DNA from: Bacillota bacterium
GTDB taxonomy: Bacteria > Bacillota > Clostridia > Saccharofermentanales > Fastidiosipilaceae
NCBI GenBank assembly: GCA_030057555.1
Contig: JASGUU010000082.1
Location: forward strand, 1-52,486
DNA: 52,486 nucleotides
Reading direction: 5' to 3'
Translations under genes and position numbers: made by a program
The notes under the pieces: model-generated
The model's input: the letters and a program-made list of their open reading frames with translations, nothing else
The model's database searches: none
Told to the model about the DNA's origin: nothing
Shown here: positions 8,036 through 18,336 of the stretch, piece after piece
Numbering within the stretch: the stretch's first letter is position 1
How the letters are laid out: every line of letters begins with the position of its first letter

Positions 8036-8737
8036 TCAGGCACCCCGGTCCGCCGACTCCCCGGCGAAGCGGCTGTCACGCTCGCGGCGCTTCAGGATGG
8101 CTTCGGCGACGATCATGTCCTTGACCTTCATCAGGCGGGTCAGGTTGTCGCGCTCATTCTCATCCATCTTCAGTGTGATACTGTGAATCGTCTCCTCGAG
8201 TTCGGGAATCATGACATGTTCCAGCGAATTGACCCGGCGTCTGGTGCGCTCGAGCTCCACAGCGAGCAGCTGCACGGTCTTCTCAACCTCGGCCAGCTCC
8301 AGCATCGCAGGCAAAGCCTTCCGGAGCCCGTCAATCGCCACGTCCACCTCGCCTGTTGTGCTGGCGAGCCCGTAGGGGAAGGTCTGCCGCTGATCCTGGA
8401 CCGCCGTCGCATCAATCCGCAGCTGCGGCACCGGCACCGCCATGATCGCCGTCTCGCTCACCTCGACCTCGAGCGGCCGCGCCGCGAGACGCATCGCGTT
8501 CCCGAGCACCTCCGGCCAGAGCACGGCGCGGGCGAGCGCCATCGCCTCCGTCGCTTCGGCGAGCTGCTGGTCAACCAGCCGCCGCAGCCGCAGCGCCTCC
8601 TGCACCAGCTCCAGAAAGCGACGCATCATGCCGTCGCGCTTGTCCTTCAGCAGGCGATGACCGCGGCGTGCGACCTCGAGCTCACGCTTGAGGCGCAGCA
8701 GCTCCATGCGGTTGGGGCTGACACGACGCACGGCCAT
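8036..8737 (-). CDS. ntpD: V-type ATPase subunit D (central rotor shaft)
   Basis: This 233-residue protein is a typical V/A-ATPase D subunit. Two long helices form the rotor coiled coil (about 10-75 and 130-205), and the start PNRMELLRLKRELEVARRGH is the family hallmark. It turns inside the A3B3 catalytic hexamer and passes torque to the membrane ring. It starts 3 bp after ntpB and is the last V-ATPase gene of the operon; the RACo-like gene follows. Confidence 0.95.
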   Translation of the reverse strand: MAVRRVSPNRMELLRLKRELEVARRGHRLLKDKRDGMMRRFLELVQEALRLRRLVDQQLAEATEAMALARAVLWPEVLGNAMRLAARPLEVEVSETAIMAVPVPQLRIDATAVQDQRQTFPYGLASTTGEVDVAIDGLRKALPAMLELAEVEKTVQLLAVELERTRRRVNSLEHVMIPELEETIHSITLKMDENERDNLTRLMKVKDMIVAEAILKRRERDSRFAGESADRGA

Positions 8738-8740
8738 GGA

Positions 8741-10123
8741 CTAGGCCTCCTCCGCCGCGACGTAGTATTGGTCAATCCACTCCCGGCTGATGCGGTTGAG
8801 CTGTGTCGCCGGCAGCATGCCCAGGAGTTCCCAGCCAATCTGGAGCGTCTCCCCGATGCTGCGGTCGGCCTCGTAGCCCTGATGGACATAGCGCTGTTCG
8901 AAGGCGGTCGAGAAGGCTGCGTACTGCCGGTCGAGATCGCCCAGCGCCGATTCACCGAGGATCACGGCGAGGGCGCGGGCGTCCTTGCCCCGCGAATAGG
9001 CGGCGAAGAGCTGGTTCATGACGTCGGCATGGTCGCCACGGGTCTTCCCCTCGCCGATGCCCTTGTCCTTCAGACGCGAGAGTGACGGCAGGACATCGAC
9101 GGGCGGCTCGATGCCGTTCTGGTTCAGCGTGCGGTCCAGAATGATCTGGCCCTCGGTGATGTAGCCGGTCAGGTCGGGGACGGGATGGGTCTTGTCATCG
9201 TCGGGCATGGTCAGGATCGGCATCATCGTGATCGAGCCGCGCCTGCCGCGGATGCGCCCCGCCCGCTCGTAGATGCCGGCGAGGTCGGTGTAGAGATAGC
9301 CCGGGTAGCCGCGGCGGCCGGGAACTTCTTTGCGTGCCGCAGAAACCTCGCGCAGCGCCTCGGCATAGTAGGTCATGTCGGTCAGGATGACGAGCACCTG
9401 CATGTCGAGGTCAAAGGCCAGATATTCAGCACAGGTCAGCGCCATGCGCGGCGTCGCGATGCGCTCGATCGGGGGCTGGTCGGCGAGGTTCAGAAACAGC
9501 GTCGTGCGCTCGATCGCCCCGGTGCGGCGAAAATCGCTGACGAAGAAGTTGGCATCCTCAAAGGTGATGCCCATGGCCGCGAAGACCACCGCAAACTTCT
9601 CGTCGTCGCCGAGGACCTTCGCCTGGCGGGCGATCTGGGCGGCGAGCTGGTTGTGCGGCAGGCCCGAGCCCGAGAAGATGGGCAGCTTCTGGCCGCGCAC
9701 CAGCGTGTTCAGGCCGTCGATGGCGCTGACGCCGGTCTGGATGAACTCGTTCGGGTAGTCGCGGGCGGCCGGGTTCATCGGGCTGCCGTTAATGTCGCGG
9801 CGTGCGACCGGGATCACGGGCGGAGCGCCGTCCATCGGCTCACCCATGCCGTTGAAGACGCGCCCGAGCATGTCCGGCGCCACGGCGAGCTCGAGGCCGC
9901 GGCCGAGAAAGCGCACGCGCGAGGCCTCGATGTTGATGCCAATGGCCGACTCAAAGAGCTGCACCAAGGCATCGCCGCCATCGATCTCCAGCACCCGGCA
10001 GCGGCGCCGCTCACCCGACGGCAGCTCGATCTCACCGAGCTCGTCATAGGCCACGCCCTCGACACCACGCACCAGCATCAGCGGGCCGGCGACTTCTTCG
10101 ATCGTACGGTACTCTTTAGCCAT
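8741..10123 (-). CDS. ntpB: V-type ATPase subunit B (non-catalytic)
   Basis: This 460-residue protein is the regulatory B subunit of the V1 head. The expected degenerate nucleotide loop ([21 protein letters not shown], at about 160-180) replaces a Walker A motif. The N-terminal beta-barrel starts with the family-typical [11 protein letters not shown]. Three copies alternate with subunit A. AAAGGA precedes ATG 10123, and the gene lies 11 bp after ntpA and 3 bp before ntpD. Confidence 0.97.
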   Translation of the reverse strand: MAKEYRTIEEVAGPLMLVRGVEGVAYDELGEIELPSGERRRCRVLEIDGGDALVQLFESAIGINIEASRVRFLGRGLELAVAPDMLGRVFNGMGEPMDGAPPVIPVARRDINGSPMNPAARDYPNEFIQTGVSAIDGLNTLVRGQKLPIFSGSGLPHNQLAAQIARQAKVLGDDEKFAVVFAAMGITFEDANFFVSDFRRTGAIERTTLFLNLADQPPIERIATPRMALTCAEYLAFDLDMQVLVILTDMTYYAEALREVSAARKEVPGRRGYPGYLYTDLAGIYERAGRIRGRRGSITMMPILTMPDDDKTHPVPDLTGYITEGQIILDRTLNQNGIEPPVDVLPSLSRLKDKGIGEGKTRGDHADVMNQLFAAYSRGKDARALAVILGESALGDLDRQYAAFSTAFEQRYVHQGYEADRSIGETLQIGWELLGMLPATQLNRISREWIDQYYVAAEEA

Positions 10124-10134
10124 GGGGGGTCCTT

Positions 10135-11910
10135 TCAGCCGACGCGGGCGATCTCATCTTCGAGTTCCTGCAAAATCTCACGGTAGACCGTCTCCGCTTC
10201 GTCCGGATCCACGGCCTTATAGCGGGCGATGCGCGCCATGACATCAAGGTTCTGCAGGGAGCGGACCGGTCGCCCGCCGCGGGCGGCCTCCTGGGCCTGA
10301 TCATGGTAGCTCATGATGAGGTCGAGCAGGTAGAACTGCTTCGCGAGCGGGGTGTAGGTGTCAACGGGGTCGAAGCTGTTCTGGTGCAGGAAGTCCTCGC
10401 GCAGGGAGCGGGCGGCCTCGAGCTTGATCGTGTCCTCGGCCGACAGGGTGTCGGCGCCGACCAGGCGGACGATCTCCTCGAGCGCGGCTTCGTCGGCGAG
10501 CAGGCGCAGGGCCTGGCGGCGCCTGGCCGACCAGCGGCCGGCGATATTGGCGTCCATCCACTCCGTCACCTTGTCGGCATAGAGCGAATAGGACTGCATC
10601 CAGTTGATGGCCGGGAAGTGACGGCGGTAGGCGAGGTCGCTGTCGAGGCGCCAGAAGACCTTCACGATGCGCAGCGTCGCCTGCACCACCGGGTCGGACA
10701 TGTCGCCGCCGGGCGGCGAGACCGCCCCGATCGCGGTCAGATAGCCCGGGCGCCTGTCCTGCCCGAGGCAGGTGACGGCGCCGGCGCGCTCATAGAACTG
10801 GGCCAGCCGCGAGCCGAGATAGGCGGGGTAGCCCTCCTCGCCCGGCATCTCCTCGAGGCGGCCGGACATCTCGCGCAGCGCCTCCGCCCAGCGCGAAGTC
10901 GAGTCGGCCATGATCGAGACGGAGTAGCCCATGTCGCGGTAGTACTCGGCAATCGTGATGCCGGTATAGATCGACGCCTCGCGCGCCGCGACGGGCATAT
11001 CGGAGGTGTTCGCGATCAGGATGGTGCGCTCCATCATGGAACGCCCGGTATTCGGGTCGATGAGCTCGGGGAACTCGTTCAGCACGTCCGTCATCTCGTT
11101 GCCGCGCTCGCCGCAGCCGATATAGACGACGATATCCGCCGCCGACCACTTGGCCAGCTGGTGCTGGACGACCGTTTTCCCGGAGCCGAAGGGGCCGGGA
11201 ATCGTCGCCGTGCCCCCGATCGTGATCGGGTTGAACATGTCGATCGTCCGCTGTCCCGTGATCAGGGGCTCTGCCGGCGCGTGCTTGCCGGCATGGGGGC
11301 GCGCCACGCGCACCGGCCAGGTCTGCAGCATGCGCACATCGACAGCGGCGCCGCCGCCCACGGGCCTGAGCGTGGCCACGGTAGCGAGAATCGTGTAGTC
11401 GCCCGGCGCAATCGCCGTCACCTCGTAGCGTCCCCTGAGATCGGCCGGCACCATCACGCGGTGCTCGATCACCTGGGTTTCCTGCACCGTGCCGAGGATG
11501 TCGCCGGCCACCACCTCATCACCAGGCTTGACACGCGGTGCAAAGGTCCACAGGCGGCCGCGGTCCAGATGGTCGTACTCGACACCGCGCTGGATCTGGC
11601 TGCCGCCCTGCTCGTACATCGCGGTCAGCGGGCGCTGGATGCCGTCAAAGATCTGGCCCATCAGACCTGGCGCCAGCTCGACCGAGAGCGGCCTGCCGCT
11701 CGATACAACCGGCTCGCCGGGACGCAGTCCCGCCGTCTCCTCATAAACCTGAATCGACGCCTGGTCGCCGTGCACCTCGATGACTTCACCGATCAGGCCG
11801 GCCTCGGACACACGCACGACGTCGAACATCTGCACGTCGCGCATGCCCGTCGCCACCACCAGCGGGCCGGCGATCTTCAGAATTTTTCCAGAACTGTGCT
11901 TGGTTTCCAT
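10135..11910 (-). CDS. ntpA: V-type ATPase catalytic subunit A
   Basis: This 591-residue protein is the catalytic subunit. The Walker A motif GPFGSGKT is at 239-246, the catalytic GCGERGNEM segment follows, and the bulge (non-homologous) domain of V/A-type enzymes is present at about 110-200. Length is normal. AAGGAG lies five bases before ATG 11910. It hydrolyses or makes ATP at the interface with subunit B. The gap to ntpG upstream is 44 bp. Confidence 0.97.
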   Translation of the reverse strand: METKHSSGKILKIAGPLVVATGMRDVQMFDVVRVSEAGLIGEVIEVHGDQASIQVYEETAGLRPGEPVVSSGRPLSVELAPGLMGQIFDGIQRPLTAMYEQGGSQIQRGVEYDHLDRGRLWTFAPRVKPGDEVVAGDILGTVQETQVIEHRVMVPADLRGRYEVTAIAPGDYTILATVATLRPVGGGAAVDVRMLQTWPVRVARPHAGKHAPAEPLITGQRTIDMFNPITIGGTATIPGPFGSGKTVVQHQLAKWSAADIVVYIGCGERGNEMTDVLNEFPELIDPNTGRSMMERTILIANTSDMPVAAREASIYTGITIAEYYRDMGYSVSIMADSTSRWAEALREMSGRLEEMPGEEGYPAYLGSRLAQFYERAGAVTCLGQDRRPGYLTAIGAVSPPGGDMSDPVVQATLRIVKVFWRLDSDLAYRRHFPAINWMQSYSLYADKVTEWMDANIAGRWSARRRQALRLLADEAALEEIVRLVGADTLSAEDTIKLEAARSLREDFLHQNSFDPVDTYTPLAKQFYLLDLIMSYHDQAQEAARGGRPVRSLQNLDVMARIARYKAVDPDEAETVYREILQELEDEIARVG

Positions 11911-11954
11911 GCTTGCTCCTTCGGCGCCGTCGAAGCCGACGGCGCGTCGCCGCT

Positions 11955-12320
11955 TCAGCTCTCGGGCGGCGTCTGGACAGTATCGAGAATGTCGAAGCCG
12001 ACGGCGCGGCGTACGGCCGTCCGCAGGCTGTTGGTACCGTAACCCGTCGCGCCGGTGGCCGAGGGGATCGGGATGATGGCCGGCAGAACCTCCTCCTGCC
12101 AGAGAGCGAGCTCCCGTTCGCAGGTTCGGGCGACCGCCTCGGTGATATAGATGACAGCGTGGCGACGGGCGGCCACGAGCTCCGTGAGCCGCGGCACAGG
12201 ATCCTCGTCGGGCGCGATCGGGACCACCGTCAGCCCGAGGCCACGGAAGCCGATGATGCTGCCGAGGTCACCCAGCACGGCGATGCCGGTCATCTCGCTG
12301 TAATCTGTCTTTTCTCTCAT
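11955..12320 (-). CDS. ntpG: V-type ATPase subunit F
   Basis: This protein of up to 121 residues matches subunit F, the small rotor subunit that binds D (called NtpG in Enterococcus). The Rossmann-like core MTGIAVLGDLGSIIGFRGLG and the ITEAVARTC segment are typical. ATG 12320 overlaps the stop of the subunit C gene (ATGA). A second ATG at residue 10 would remove a non-conserved tail. The C-terminal stretch after SLRTAVRRAVGFDIL is short and variable. Confidence 0.92.
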   Translation of the reverse strand: MREKTDYSEMTGIAVLGDLGSIIGFRGLGLTVVPIAPDEDPVPRLTELVAARRHAVIYITEAVARTCERELALWQEEVLPAIIPIPSATGATGYGTNSLRTAVRRAVGFDILDTVQTPPES

Positions 12321-13483
12321 CCGGGCAGCCTCCCCACTTCGGTCTCACCGTTCGGATCGAGCGCAACCGCACCAATCGGGAGACGATCCGAAGGCGGCAG
12401 CATGGCAAGCAGCTCCTCGCCGGCATAGCCCTGCTCCAGGCCGGCGATCAGGATGCGCAGGCTCGCTATCTCGAGCGTGCGGTCGAGCCAGAAACTGCCG
12501 ACGGCATCGGGACCGAACGAGGCGTGGCGTCCGGTCTCCGCAAGAAAGTCAAGTGCCTGATCCACCGCCAGGCCGTAGGCCCAGATCGCATTGCGGCTGT
12601 CATAATTCAGCGCGCGGCGGGCGAGGCCGGAAACAAGGCTCCCATGATAGGCGGCGAAGACATCCTCATCATCCGCGTCATAGAGCCTCGCGAGTCCTTC
12701 TGGCCCCACTGTCCCACCTACGACGGCGATACGGCGAAGATAGGAGGCGCCGCTCGCGGCCGCCCGGGTACGGGCGAGCATCTGCAGGTTGGCGGCATCG
12801 GCACGGATCGAGAGGTAGTCGCTGAGGAAGCCCGCCGCCGTGCCTGTCTCGGGATCTTCGACGAGTTTGGCAAAGGCGGCAAAGTAGAGCCGATCGCCTG
12901 TCTGCTCAAGCATCACCGGATCCGGATGGCGCCGCCAGATGGCGAGCAGCTGTCGGACATCGCGGGCAATTGCCTCACTGACTCCGGTGTTTTTAACCAG
13001 TTCATCGGGACGCTCCTGCTGTCGCCTGAAATGCTCATAAAGTCGGGCGGCTGCTGTCGGAGCGTCGTGCATGACGAGATCATAGAGGTCTGGCGGCAGA
13101 GACTCCAGTCCTGCCGCAGTACCGGCGGCAGCGGGGCTTGCCGGAACGGTAAGGGTCTTCATATAGACCTTCAAATTGTGATAGTCACGCTCCAAAAGCA
13201 GACCGCGGGCGAGTACACCGTCCCGGGTCAGCTCACAGAGCAGGCCGTCGATCTGCCGCCGTCCGGCGAGCACCCGTTCTTCCAGGTGCGGTGCCTCAGG
13301 ATAGCCGGCTTCCGTCAGGATCTGATGGCGCTGGCTCGTTGTCCCCCGTGTCGAGGCAAAGTTCGCGAAGTCCTCAGGCCCCATGCGCCATGCATCGATC
13401 ACCCGCAGGCGACCGGTGGCGTGGGCGTAGGCCGGGTCCGAGACACGCGGGCGACGCCAGCCGGAGCGCGGACGAGTCTTCAT
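12317..13483 (-). CDS. ntpC: V-type ATPase subunit C
   Basis: This 388-residue, mostly helical protein is of the AC39/subunit C family, the socket that joins the rotor shaft to the membrane ring. The N-terminus has extra basic residues before the conserved AYAHATGRLRVIDAWRM start, slightly longer than usual. Both ends overlap neighbours by ATGA, with the subunit E gene upstream and the F gene downstream, indicating tight translational coupling. Confidence 0.9.
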   Translation of the reverse strand: MKTRPRSGWRRPRVSDPAYAHATGRLRVIDAWRMGPEDFANFASTRGTTSQRHQILTEAGYPEAPHLEERVLAGRRQIDGLLCELTRDGVLARGLLLERDYHNLKVYMKTLTVPASPAAAGTAAGLESLPPDLYDLVMHDAPTAAARLYEHFRRQQERPDELVKNTGVSEAIARDVRQLLAIWRRHPDPVMLEQTGDRLYFAAFAKLVEDPETGTAAGFLSDYLSIRADAANLQMLARTRAAASGASYLRRIAVVGGTVGPEGLARLYDADDEDVFAAYHGSLVSGLARRALNYDSRNAIWAYGLAVDQALDFLAETGRHASFGPDAVGSFWLDRTLEIASLRILIAGLEQGYAGEELLAMLPPSDRLPIGAVALDPNGETEVGRLPG

Positions 13484-14064
13484 GCCTCTTCCCGCTCCGC
13501 AAAGAGCCGGCGACCGATCTCCTCCACCCAGCGCTCGCGCTCTTCGTCGAGGCGGCCCGTCAGACTGTGGCGCTCCTCGATGCGGTCACGGCTGAGCACG
13601 AAGCCATCCTGAAGCTCGGGATCGTCTGGCAGGCGCTCCGGCGCCTCGGGCAGGGCGGCCAGCACCGCCTCTGCCAGATGAGCATCGGTCGGTCGGAAGC
13701 GGATCTGCCAGCCGGGTTTTGCGTGCCGTGTAAGCTCACGTATATACCAGGCCTGACGCTCTTCATCCGAGATGTTCACGAGGCGTTCCCGCGCCGCCTC
13801 AAGCACTCTCTCAACGAGACGTTGACGTGCCTCGAGATCGAGGCGTCGCCGCTCCATGGCTCCGAGCGACTGGCTGCGCTGCCGGATTAAAGCCTTCTCC
13901 TGGTCACGTTCCCGGGCTCTATCGGCCTCGAGAGCGGCCAGACGCCCGTTCGCCTCCGCACGAATCGCGGCACATTCGGCTTCCGCCGCAGCAATAATAT
14001 CGTCGGCTGCAGCACGGGCTCGGCTCAGCACGTGCTCACGGACATTGTCGAGTCGTTTCGTCAC
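13480..14064 (-). CDS. ntpE: V-type ATPase subunit E (peripheral stalk)
   Basis: This 194-residue protein has a long N-terminal helix rich in Ala, Arg and Glu (about 1-90), then a globular C-terminal domain: subunit E of the stator stalk. It pairs with the ntpF product. No ATG lies at the right place. GTG 14064 is chosen because it begins just 7 bp after the ntpK stop and just before the conserved KRLDNVREHVLSRA. Starts further upstream would run back through ntpK. The stop overlaps the start of ntpC. Confidence 0.85.
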   Translation of the reverse strand: MTKRLDNVREHVLSRARAAADDIIAAAEAECAAIRAEANGRLAALEADRARERDQEKALIRQRSQSLGAMERRRLDLEARQRLVERVLEAARERLVNISDEERQAWYIRELTRHAKPGWQIRFRPTDAHLAEAVLAALPEAPERLPDDPELQDGFVLSRDRIEERHSLTGRLDEERERWVEEIGRRLFAEREEA

Positions 14065-14071
14065 GGCCGCT

Positions 14072-14581
<510 letters not shown>

Positions 14582-14621
14582 TTATGCACAGCTTCCGCCG
14601 CGCGTTCTGCCTATGTCTGCC

Positions 14622-16613
14622 CTATTCCAGCGCCTTGGCGCGCGCATCCGGGGTGCGCGTTTCGATGCGGGTATAGCGGCTGCTGTCCACGGTCAGCGGA
14701 TCGAAGGCCGAACCGCCGCCCTCCAGACAGCGGCTGAAAAACTCCACATAGTGTAGGCGTGTTGTGTGTACATATGAGCTGAGAGCCGAGAGTGCGAGGT
14801 TCAGACCATGGCCAAAAATCATGATGACGGCGAAAAAGATGATCTGCGGTCCGCGCCAGCCGACCAGCATGGCCATCATATTGATCACCAGAGCGATGAC
14901 GCCGGTGGCGAGGCTCAGAGCCAGGATACGCGTATAGGAAAGGAAGTCGCTGAGGTAACCGGTCACACCGTAGAGCTCGCCTAGCCCCGAGAAGATGCGC
15001 TTCAGCGGATTCCGGGCATCCGAACCGAAGAGCAGGATCGCAGCTGCGCCGAGCACCGCCAGTACCGTGCCCAGCTTGACCCCGGCAATCTGAATATCGG
15101 TCAGCAGCAGGCCGAGCCCCAGCAGAATCAGATACCAGGGCACCACCTGTCTCAGCGCCTGTCGTCCTTCACCGCGTTTAACGTGCGCATAGATACTGAC
15201 AGCCATGCTGGCAAAGACATGCACCACACCCGTGGCCACCGAGACGAGCATCATCTTGACCGGGTCGTCCATCGGGTTGAACCAGAGGGTCGGGAAGTTC
15301 ATCGCCCCACCCGTGATCTCCGTCAGTGCGTTACCGAAGAAGCCGCCGAAGACGAAGCCGAAGGCCATGCTGACGATGGAGCCCTGGAAGAGCACCATGC
15401 ACATGCGGCGGAATCCGCGCTCAACGCCGACGCCCCAGATCAGCCAGCCGGTCAGCAGGGCCAGCAGCAGGCCGTAGCCGGTGTCGCTCAGCATCATGCC
15501 GAAATAGAAGGCATAGAAGGGCCCCATGACCGGAATCGGATCGACGTCGGTACCCGGCAGCGGCAGGGCGAAAGTCGTCAGGATCTCCTCATAGGGTTCA
15601 AGCAGCGGATGGTTCTCCAGCAGGACGGGGACGTCGGGCGCCGGGCGGCAGGCCTCGCGCTCGCAGGCAATCGTGAAACGCCCGCTGAGTGTTTCGAGCA
15701 GCCGGTCGGCCCGTTTCCGGGGCACATAGGCCTGCAGCACATAGACATGGCGCAGCTCGTAGATCGCCCGCCGGGCTTCGAGCTCACGCTGCCGGACGGC
15801 GAGCCAGTCATAGAGCAGCTCGAAATCGCCGCGATTTACCGCGAGTTCGCGGGCCTGTCCCTCAAGCGCCTCGCGTGCAGCCCGGGCGGCTGAGATATGC
15901 TCCTCAAGCTCGCGCCAGGCGCGCGGGTAGTCGCCCACCTCTTCCGCCTCGGTCTCCGCGGGGAATGGGGCCAACTGCGCCAGATGGAGGACGCGCGCGG
16001 CCCGCCCTCTCAGCTGTCGTGGCACAGCAAAGATCACGGCAAGACCAAGTTCTGTGCGATAGATGCATTCATAGGCAAAGATCAGCTCCGCCTCATCCAT
16101 GGCCGCTATGGCTGCCTGCAGCTGCGCGTCGCCGGCGAAACTGCCACCAATCAGGGCGAGGTGCTGGAGCCGGTTATCCTCTTTGGCCGGCAGGATGAAA
16201 TTCCGCCAGGGCGCGAGCAGATCCCGCCTGGCAAGCAGACGTGCCTCCCGCTCTTTGCTACGTGCGACCTCGGCCAGGGTCTCCTCGAGCGCCTCGAGCC
16301 TGGCCATGTGTTCTTCCCGCCGCGAACCAGCGGCTTCGAGCTCCGCGAGACTCACGCGACGTCGCACGGTAAACAGCGGCTTTTTGATATGCAGAAGATC
16401 TCCCGCCACCGGAATCATCCCGGCCAGGCGCTGCCGTTCGTCGGCCATCGCAGCAATCTCCCGCTCGAGCTCCATGCGTCCGGTTTCACGCACGCTGTCA
16501 TGCCCGGAGGCCTGCTCCGGCAGCTCCCGGATGTCGGCCGCACCAAAACGGCTCAGCAGGGCGAGCACCGCCGGCAGATCCTGCGGGAGGCCAATCAGGC
16601 GGAGGCGGTCCAT
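14622..16613 (-). CDS. ntpI: V-type ATPase membrane stator subunit I
   Basis: This 663-residue protein is subunit I, equivalent to eukaryotic subunit a. The soluble N-terminal half (about 1-340) holds coiled coils that bind the stalks. The C-terminal half has about seven or eight membrane helices that form the ion half-channels. ATG 16613 (MDRLRLIGLP) is chosen; it lies two bases after the stop of the stalk gene, and longer in-frame starts would overlap that gene and read as non-conserved basic sequence. The ntpK gene follows after 52 bp. Confidence 0.93.
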   Translation of the reverse strand: MDRLRLIGLPQDLPAVLALLSRFGAADIRELPEQASGHDSVRETGRMELEREIAAMADERQRLAGMIPVAGDLLHIKKPLFTVRRRVSLAELEAAGSRREEHMARLEALEETLAEVARSKEREARLLARRDLLAPWRNFILPAKEDNRLQHLALIGGSFAGDAQLQAAIAAMDEAELIFAYECIYRTELGLAVIFAVPRQLRGRAARVLHLAQLAPFPAETEAEEVGDYPRAWRELEEHISAARAAREALEGQARELAVNRGDFELLYDWLAVRQRELEARRAIYELRHVYVLQAYVPRKRADRLLETLSGRFTIACEREACRPAPDVPVLLENHPLLEPYEEILTTFALPLPGTDVDPIPVMGPFYAFYFGMMLSDTGYGLLLALLTGWLIWGVGVERGFRRMCMVLFQGSIVSMAFGFVFGGFFGNALTEITGGAMNFPTLWFNPMDDPVKMMLVSVATGVVHVFASMAVSIYAHVKRGEGRQALRQVVPWYLILLGLGLLLTDIQIAGVKLGTVLAVLGAAAILLFGSDARNPLKRIFSGLGELYGVTGYLSDFLSYTRILALSLATGVIALVINMMAMLVGWRGPQIIFFAVIMIFGHGLNLALSALSSYVHTTRLHYVEFFSRCLEGGGSAFDPLTVDSSRYTRIETRTPDARAKALE

Positions 16614-16614
16614 C

Positions 16615-16941
16615 TCAACGATCGGCACGGTCGTCCAGGATCCTCTCTGCGATCGTGGCGGCCAGCGCCTCGACACGACTGCCGAGTCGCGCCTCCAGTT
16701 CAGCGGCGGCGCGGTCGGCATCCGCCGTGGCGGCGGCTATGGCATTCGTCTGCTGGCGACGGATGGCCTCGGCGGCGGCGCGGCGCTCCCCGGCCAGTTC
16801 ACCCTCGCGACGGGTCAGCTCGGCGGCGGCTTCCTCACGTGCGCTGGCAACCATCTCCGCCGCCCGTTCACGTGCGGCGGCAATCAGGGCTTCAGCCTCG
16901 TTCTCGAGGTCCGCTACGGAAGACAACAAATCCATGGCCAT
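16615..16941 (-). CDS. ntpF: V-type ATPase stalk subunit (NtpF/H-like)
   Basis: This 108-residue, nearly all-helical protein is rich in Ala, Glu and Arg, as expected for the second peripheral-stalk subunit that pairs with E. It is the first gene of the operon, as ntpF is in the E. hirae ntp operon. ATG 16941 (MAMDLLSSV) is chosen with AGGAG some 14 bases upstream; ATG 16935 is almost as good. Low sequence complexity makes family assignment rest partly on gene order. Confidence 0.82.
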   Translation of the reverse strand: MAMDLLSSVADLENEAEALIAAARERAAEMVASAREEAAAELTRREGELAGERRAAAEAIRRQQTNAIAAATADADRAAAELEARLGSRVEALAATIAERILDDRADR

Positions 16942-17238
16942 CTTATCCGTTCCAACTCCTGCATTCGACATACATGTGTCCAACGGGGAGGATTCCCGTT
17001 CCGAAGGTCATTATCTGTCACTCTAGCACAGGCACAGGCCAGGCAACAAGCAGGCGCATCCATTATTTAAATTAAGTTTTATAAACCCGTTGAACTTCCT
17101 GCATATGCAAAGACCGTCCCCCAAAAAATGCGGGCAGGCAGCCGCCCGTGCCTGCTTTGGGTAGAATGACGGCATCAGCCCCATCCGGATACAGTGCCGG
17201 AGACCATCTGCTCCGGCCGGCCTGGGAGGACCTGCAGC
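16942..17238. other. Divergent promoter region, V-ATPase operon / URO-D operon
   Basis: About 300 bp separates two divergent operons. An AT-rich patch at 17060-17085 (TATTTAAATTAAG and TTTATAAAC) is the likely promoter zone for one or both, but no clear -35/-10 pair could be chosen. The segment at 16984-17002 can form an AACGGG/CCCGTT hairpin in the V-ATPase leader. GGGAGGA at 17225 is the ribosome site of the plus-strand gene. Confidence 0.4.
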
Positions 17239-18336
17239 ATGCGCACTTTTGACCCTTCAATGATCGAGATCGCCAGCTGGCGTCATGACCGGCTGCAGCC
17301 GGATGTCACCGGGCTTCTCGCCGTGCTGCGGCGTGAAGTGCCGGCCCGGCCGACGCTCTTTGAGTTTTTCCTGAACGACTCCATCTACGAGGCGCTTACG
17401 GCCGACCTGAACTACGACCGCTCCGATCCGCACTGGACCCATCTGCGCCTCGCAGACGCCTACCGCCGGCTCGGCTACGACTACATCACCGTGCAGACGC
17501 ATGACCTCGGCTTTCCCCATGCTCCCTCCGGGCGGCAGGGGCGCACCACCTCGCTGAACGCCCACATCGCCATCCGCAGCCATGGCGACGCGGATTCCTA
17601 TCCCTGGCCCGACTTTGCCAGCGCAGCCATGCCGCGGCTGGACCGCCTGCGCGCCTATATGGCACCCGGCATGGGTCTCCTCGTTCACGGTCCCGGCGGC
17701 GTCGAGGAGAACCTGTTCGATCTGCTGGGCTACGATCAGCTGTGTTACCTGACCGTCGACGATCCCTCGCTGATCGACCGCGTCAGCAGCGCCATCGGCG
17801 AGCGCCTGCTGGTCTACTACGAGCGGGCGGCGGCGCATCCGGCCGTCGACGCCCTGATCGTCAACGACGACTGGGGCTTCTCGGAACAGACCCTGCTCGC
17901 CCCGGCCGATCTGCGCCGCTGGATCATCCCCTGGCACCGCCGCATCGTGGCGGCGATCCACGCCGCCGGGAAGCCCGCGATTCTGCACTGCTGCGGCAAT
18001 CTCGCCGCGGTCATGGACGACATCATCGACGACATCGGCTATGACGCCAAGCACAGTTTCGAGGACAAGATCCAGCCGGTCGAAGAGGCCTACGAACGCT
18101 ATCACGACCGCATCGCCATTCTGGGCGGCATCGATGTCGACTTCCTCATCCGCCGCCCGCCCGGGGAGGTCTATGAGCGCGCCTGCCGCCTGCTCGAGCT
18201 GACGGCGGCGACCGGCGGCTACGCCCTCGGCAGCGGCAATTCCATTCCCGACTACGTCCCGCTGCCGCAGTACCTCGCTCTGGTGGCGGCCGCCGTGTTC
18301 AACCGCGCGGCGACGACAACGCCCGGACGCGCATGA
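17239..18336 (+). CDS. Uroporphyrinogen decarboxylase-fold protein (corrinoid methyltransferase-like)
   Basis: This 365-residue TIM-barrel protein belongs to the URO-D superfamily, whose anaerobe-specific members move methyl groups between corrinoids and thiols or folate. The HxC zinc motif of MtaA/CmuA-type enzymes is visible as LHCCGN (H250, C252). The third zinc cysteine of MtaA-like proteins is not obvious; the matching loop reads GSGNSIPDYVP. The family is clear but the substrate is not, and true haem-type decarboxylation is unlikely without the rest of a haem pathway. GGGAGGA precedes ATG 17239. The stop overlaps the next gene. A RACo-like activator lies at the end of the divergent operon, which strengthens a corrinoid link. 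Confidence 0.8.
   Translation: MRTFDPSMIEIASWRHDRLQPDVTGLLAVLRREVPARPTLFEFFLNDSIYEALTADLNYDRSDPHWTHLRLADAYRRLGYDYITVQTHDLGFPHAPSGRQGRTTSLNAHIAIRSHGDADSYPWPDFASAAMPRLDRLRAYMAPGMGLLVHGPGGVEENLFDLLGYDQLCYLTVDDPSLIDRVSSAIGERLLVYYERAAAHPAVDALIVNDDWGFSEQTLLAPADLRRWIIPWHRRIVAAIHAAGKPAILHCCGNLAAVMDDIIDDIGYDAKHSFEDKIQPVEEAYERYHDRIAILGGIDVDFLIRRPPGEVYERACRLLELTAATGGYALGSGNSIPDYVPLPQYLALVAAAVFNRAATTTPGRA

Noticed and set aside
10303-13612. Very long open frames opposite the V-ATPase genes (for example 10303-12042 and 12524-13612, plus strand).
   Set aside because: They are antisense shadows caused by high GC at third codon positions. They have low-complexity Arg/Gly/Ala/His-rich translations and lie across strongly conserved genes.
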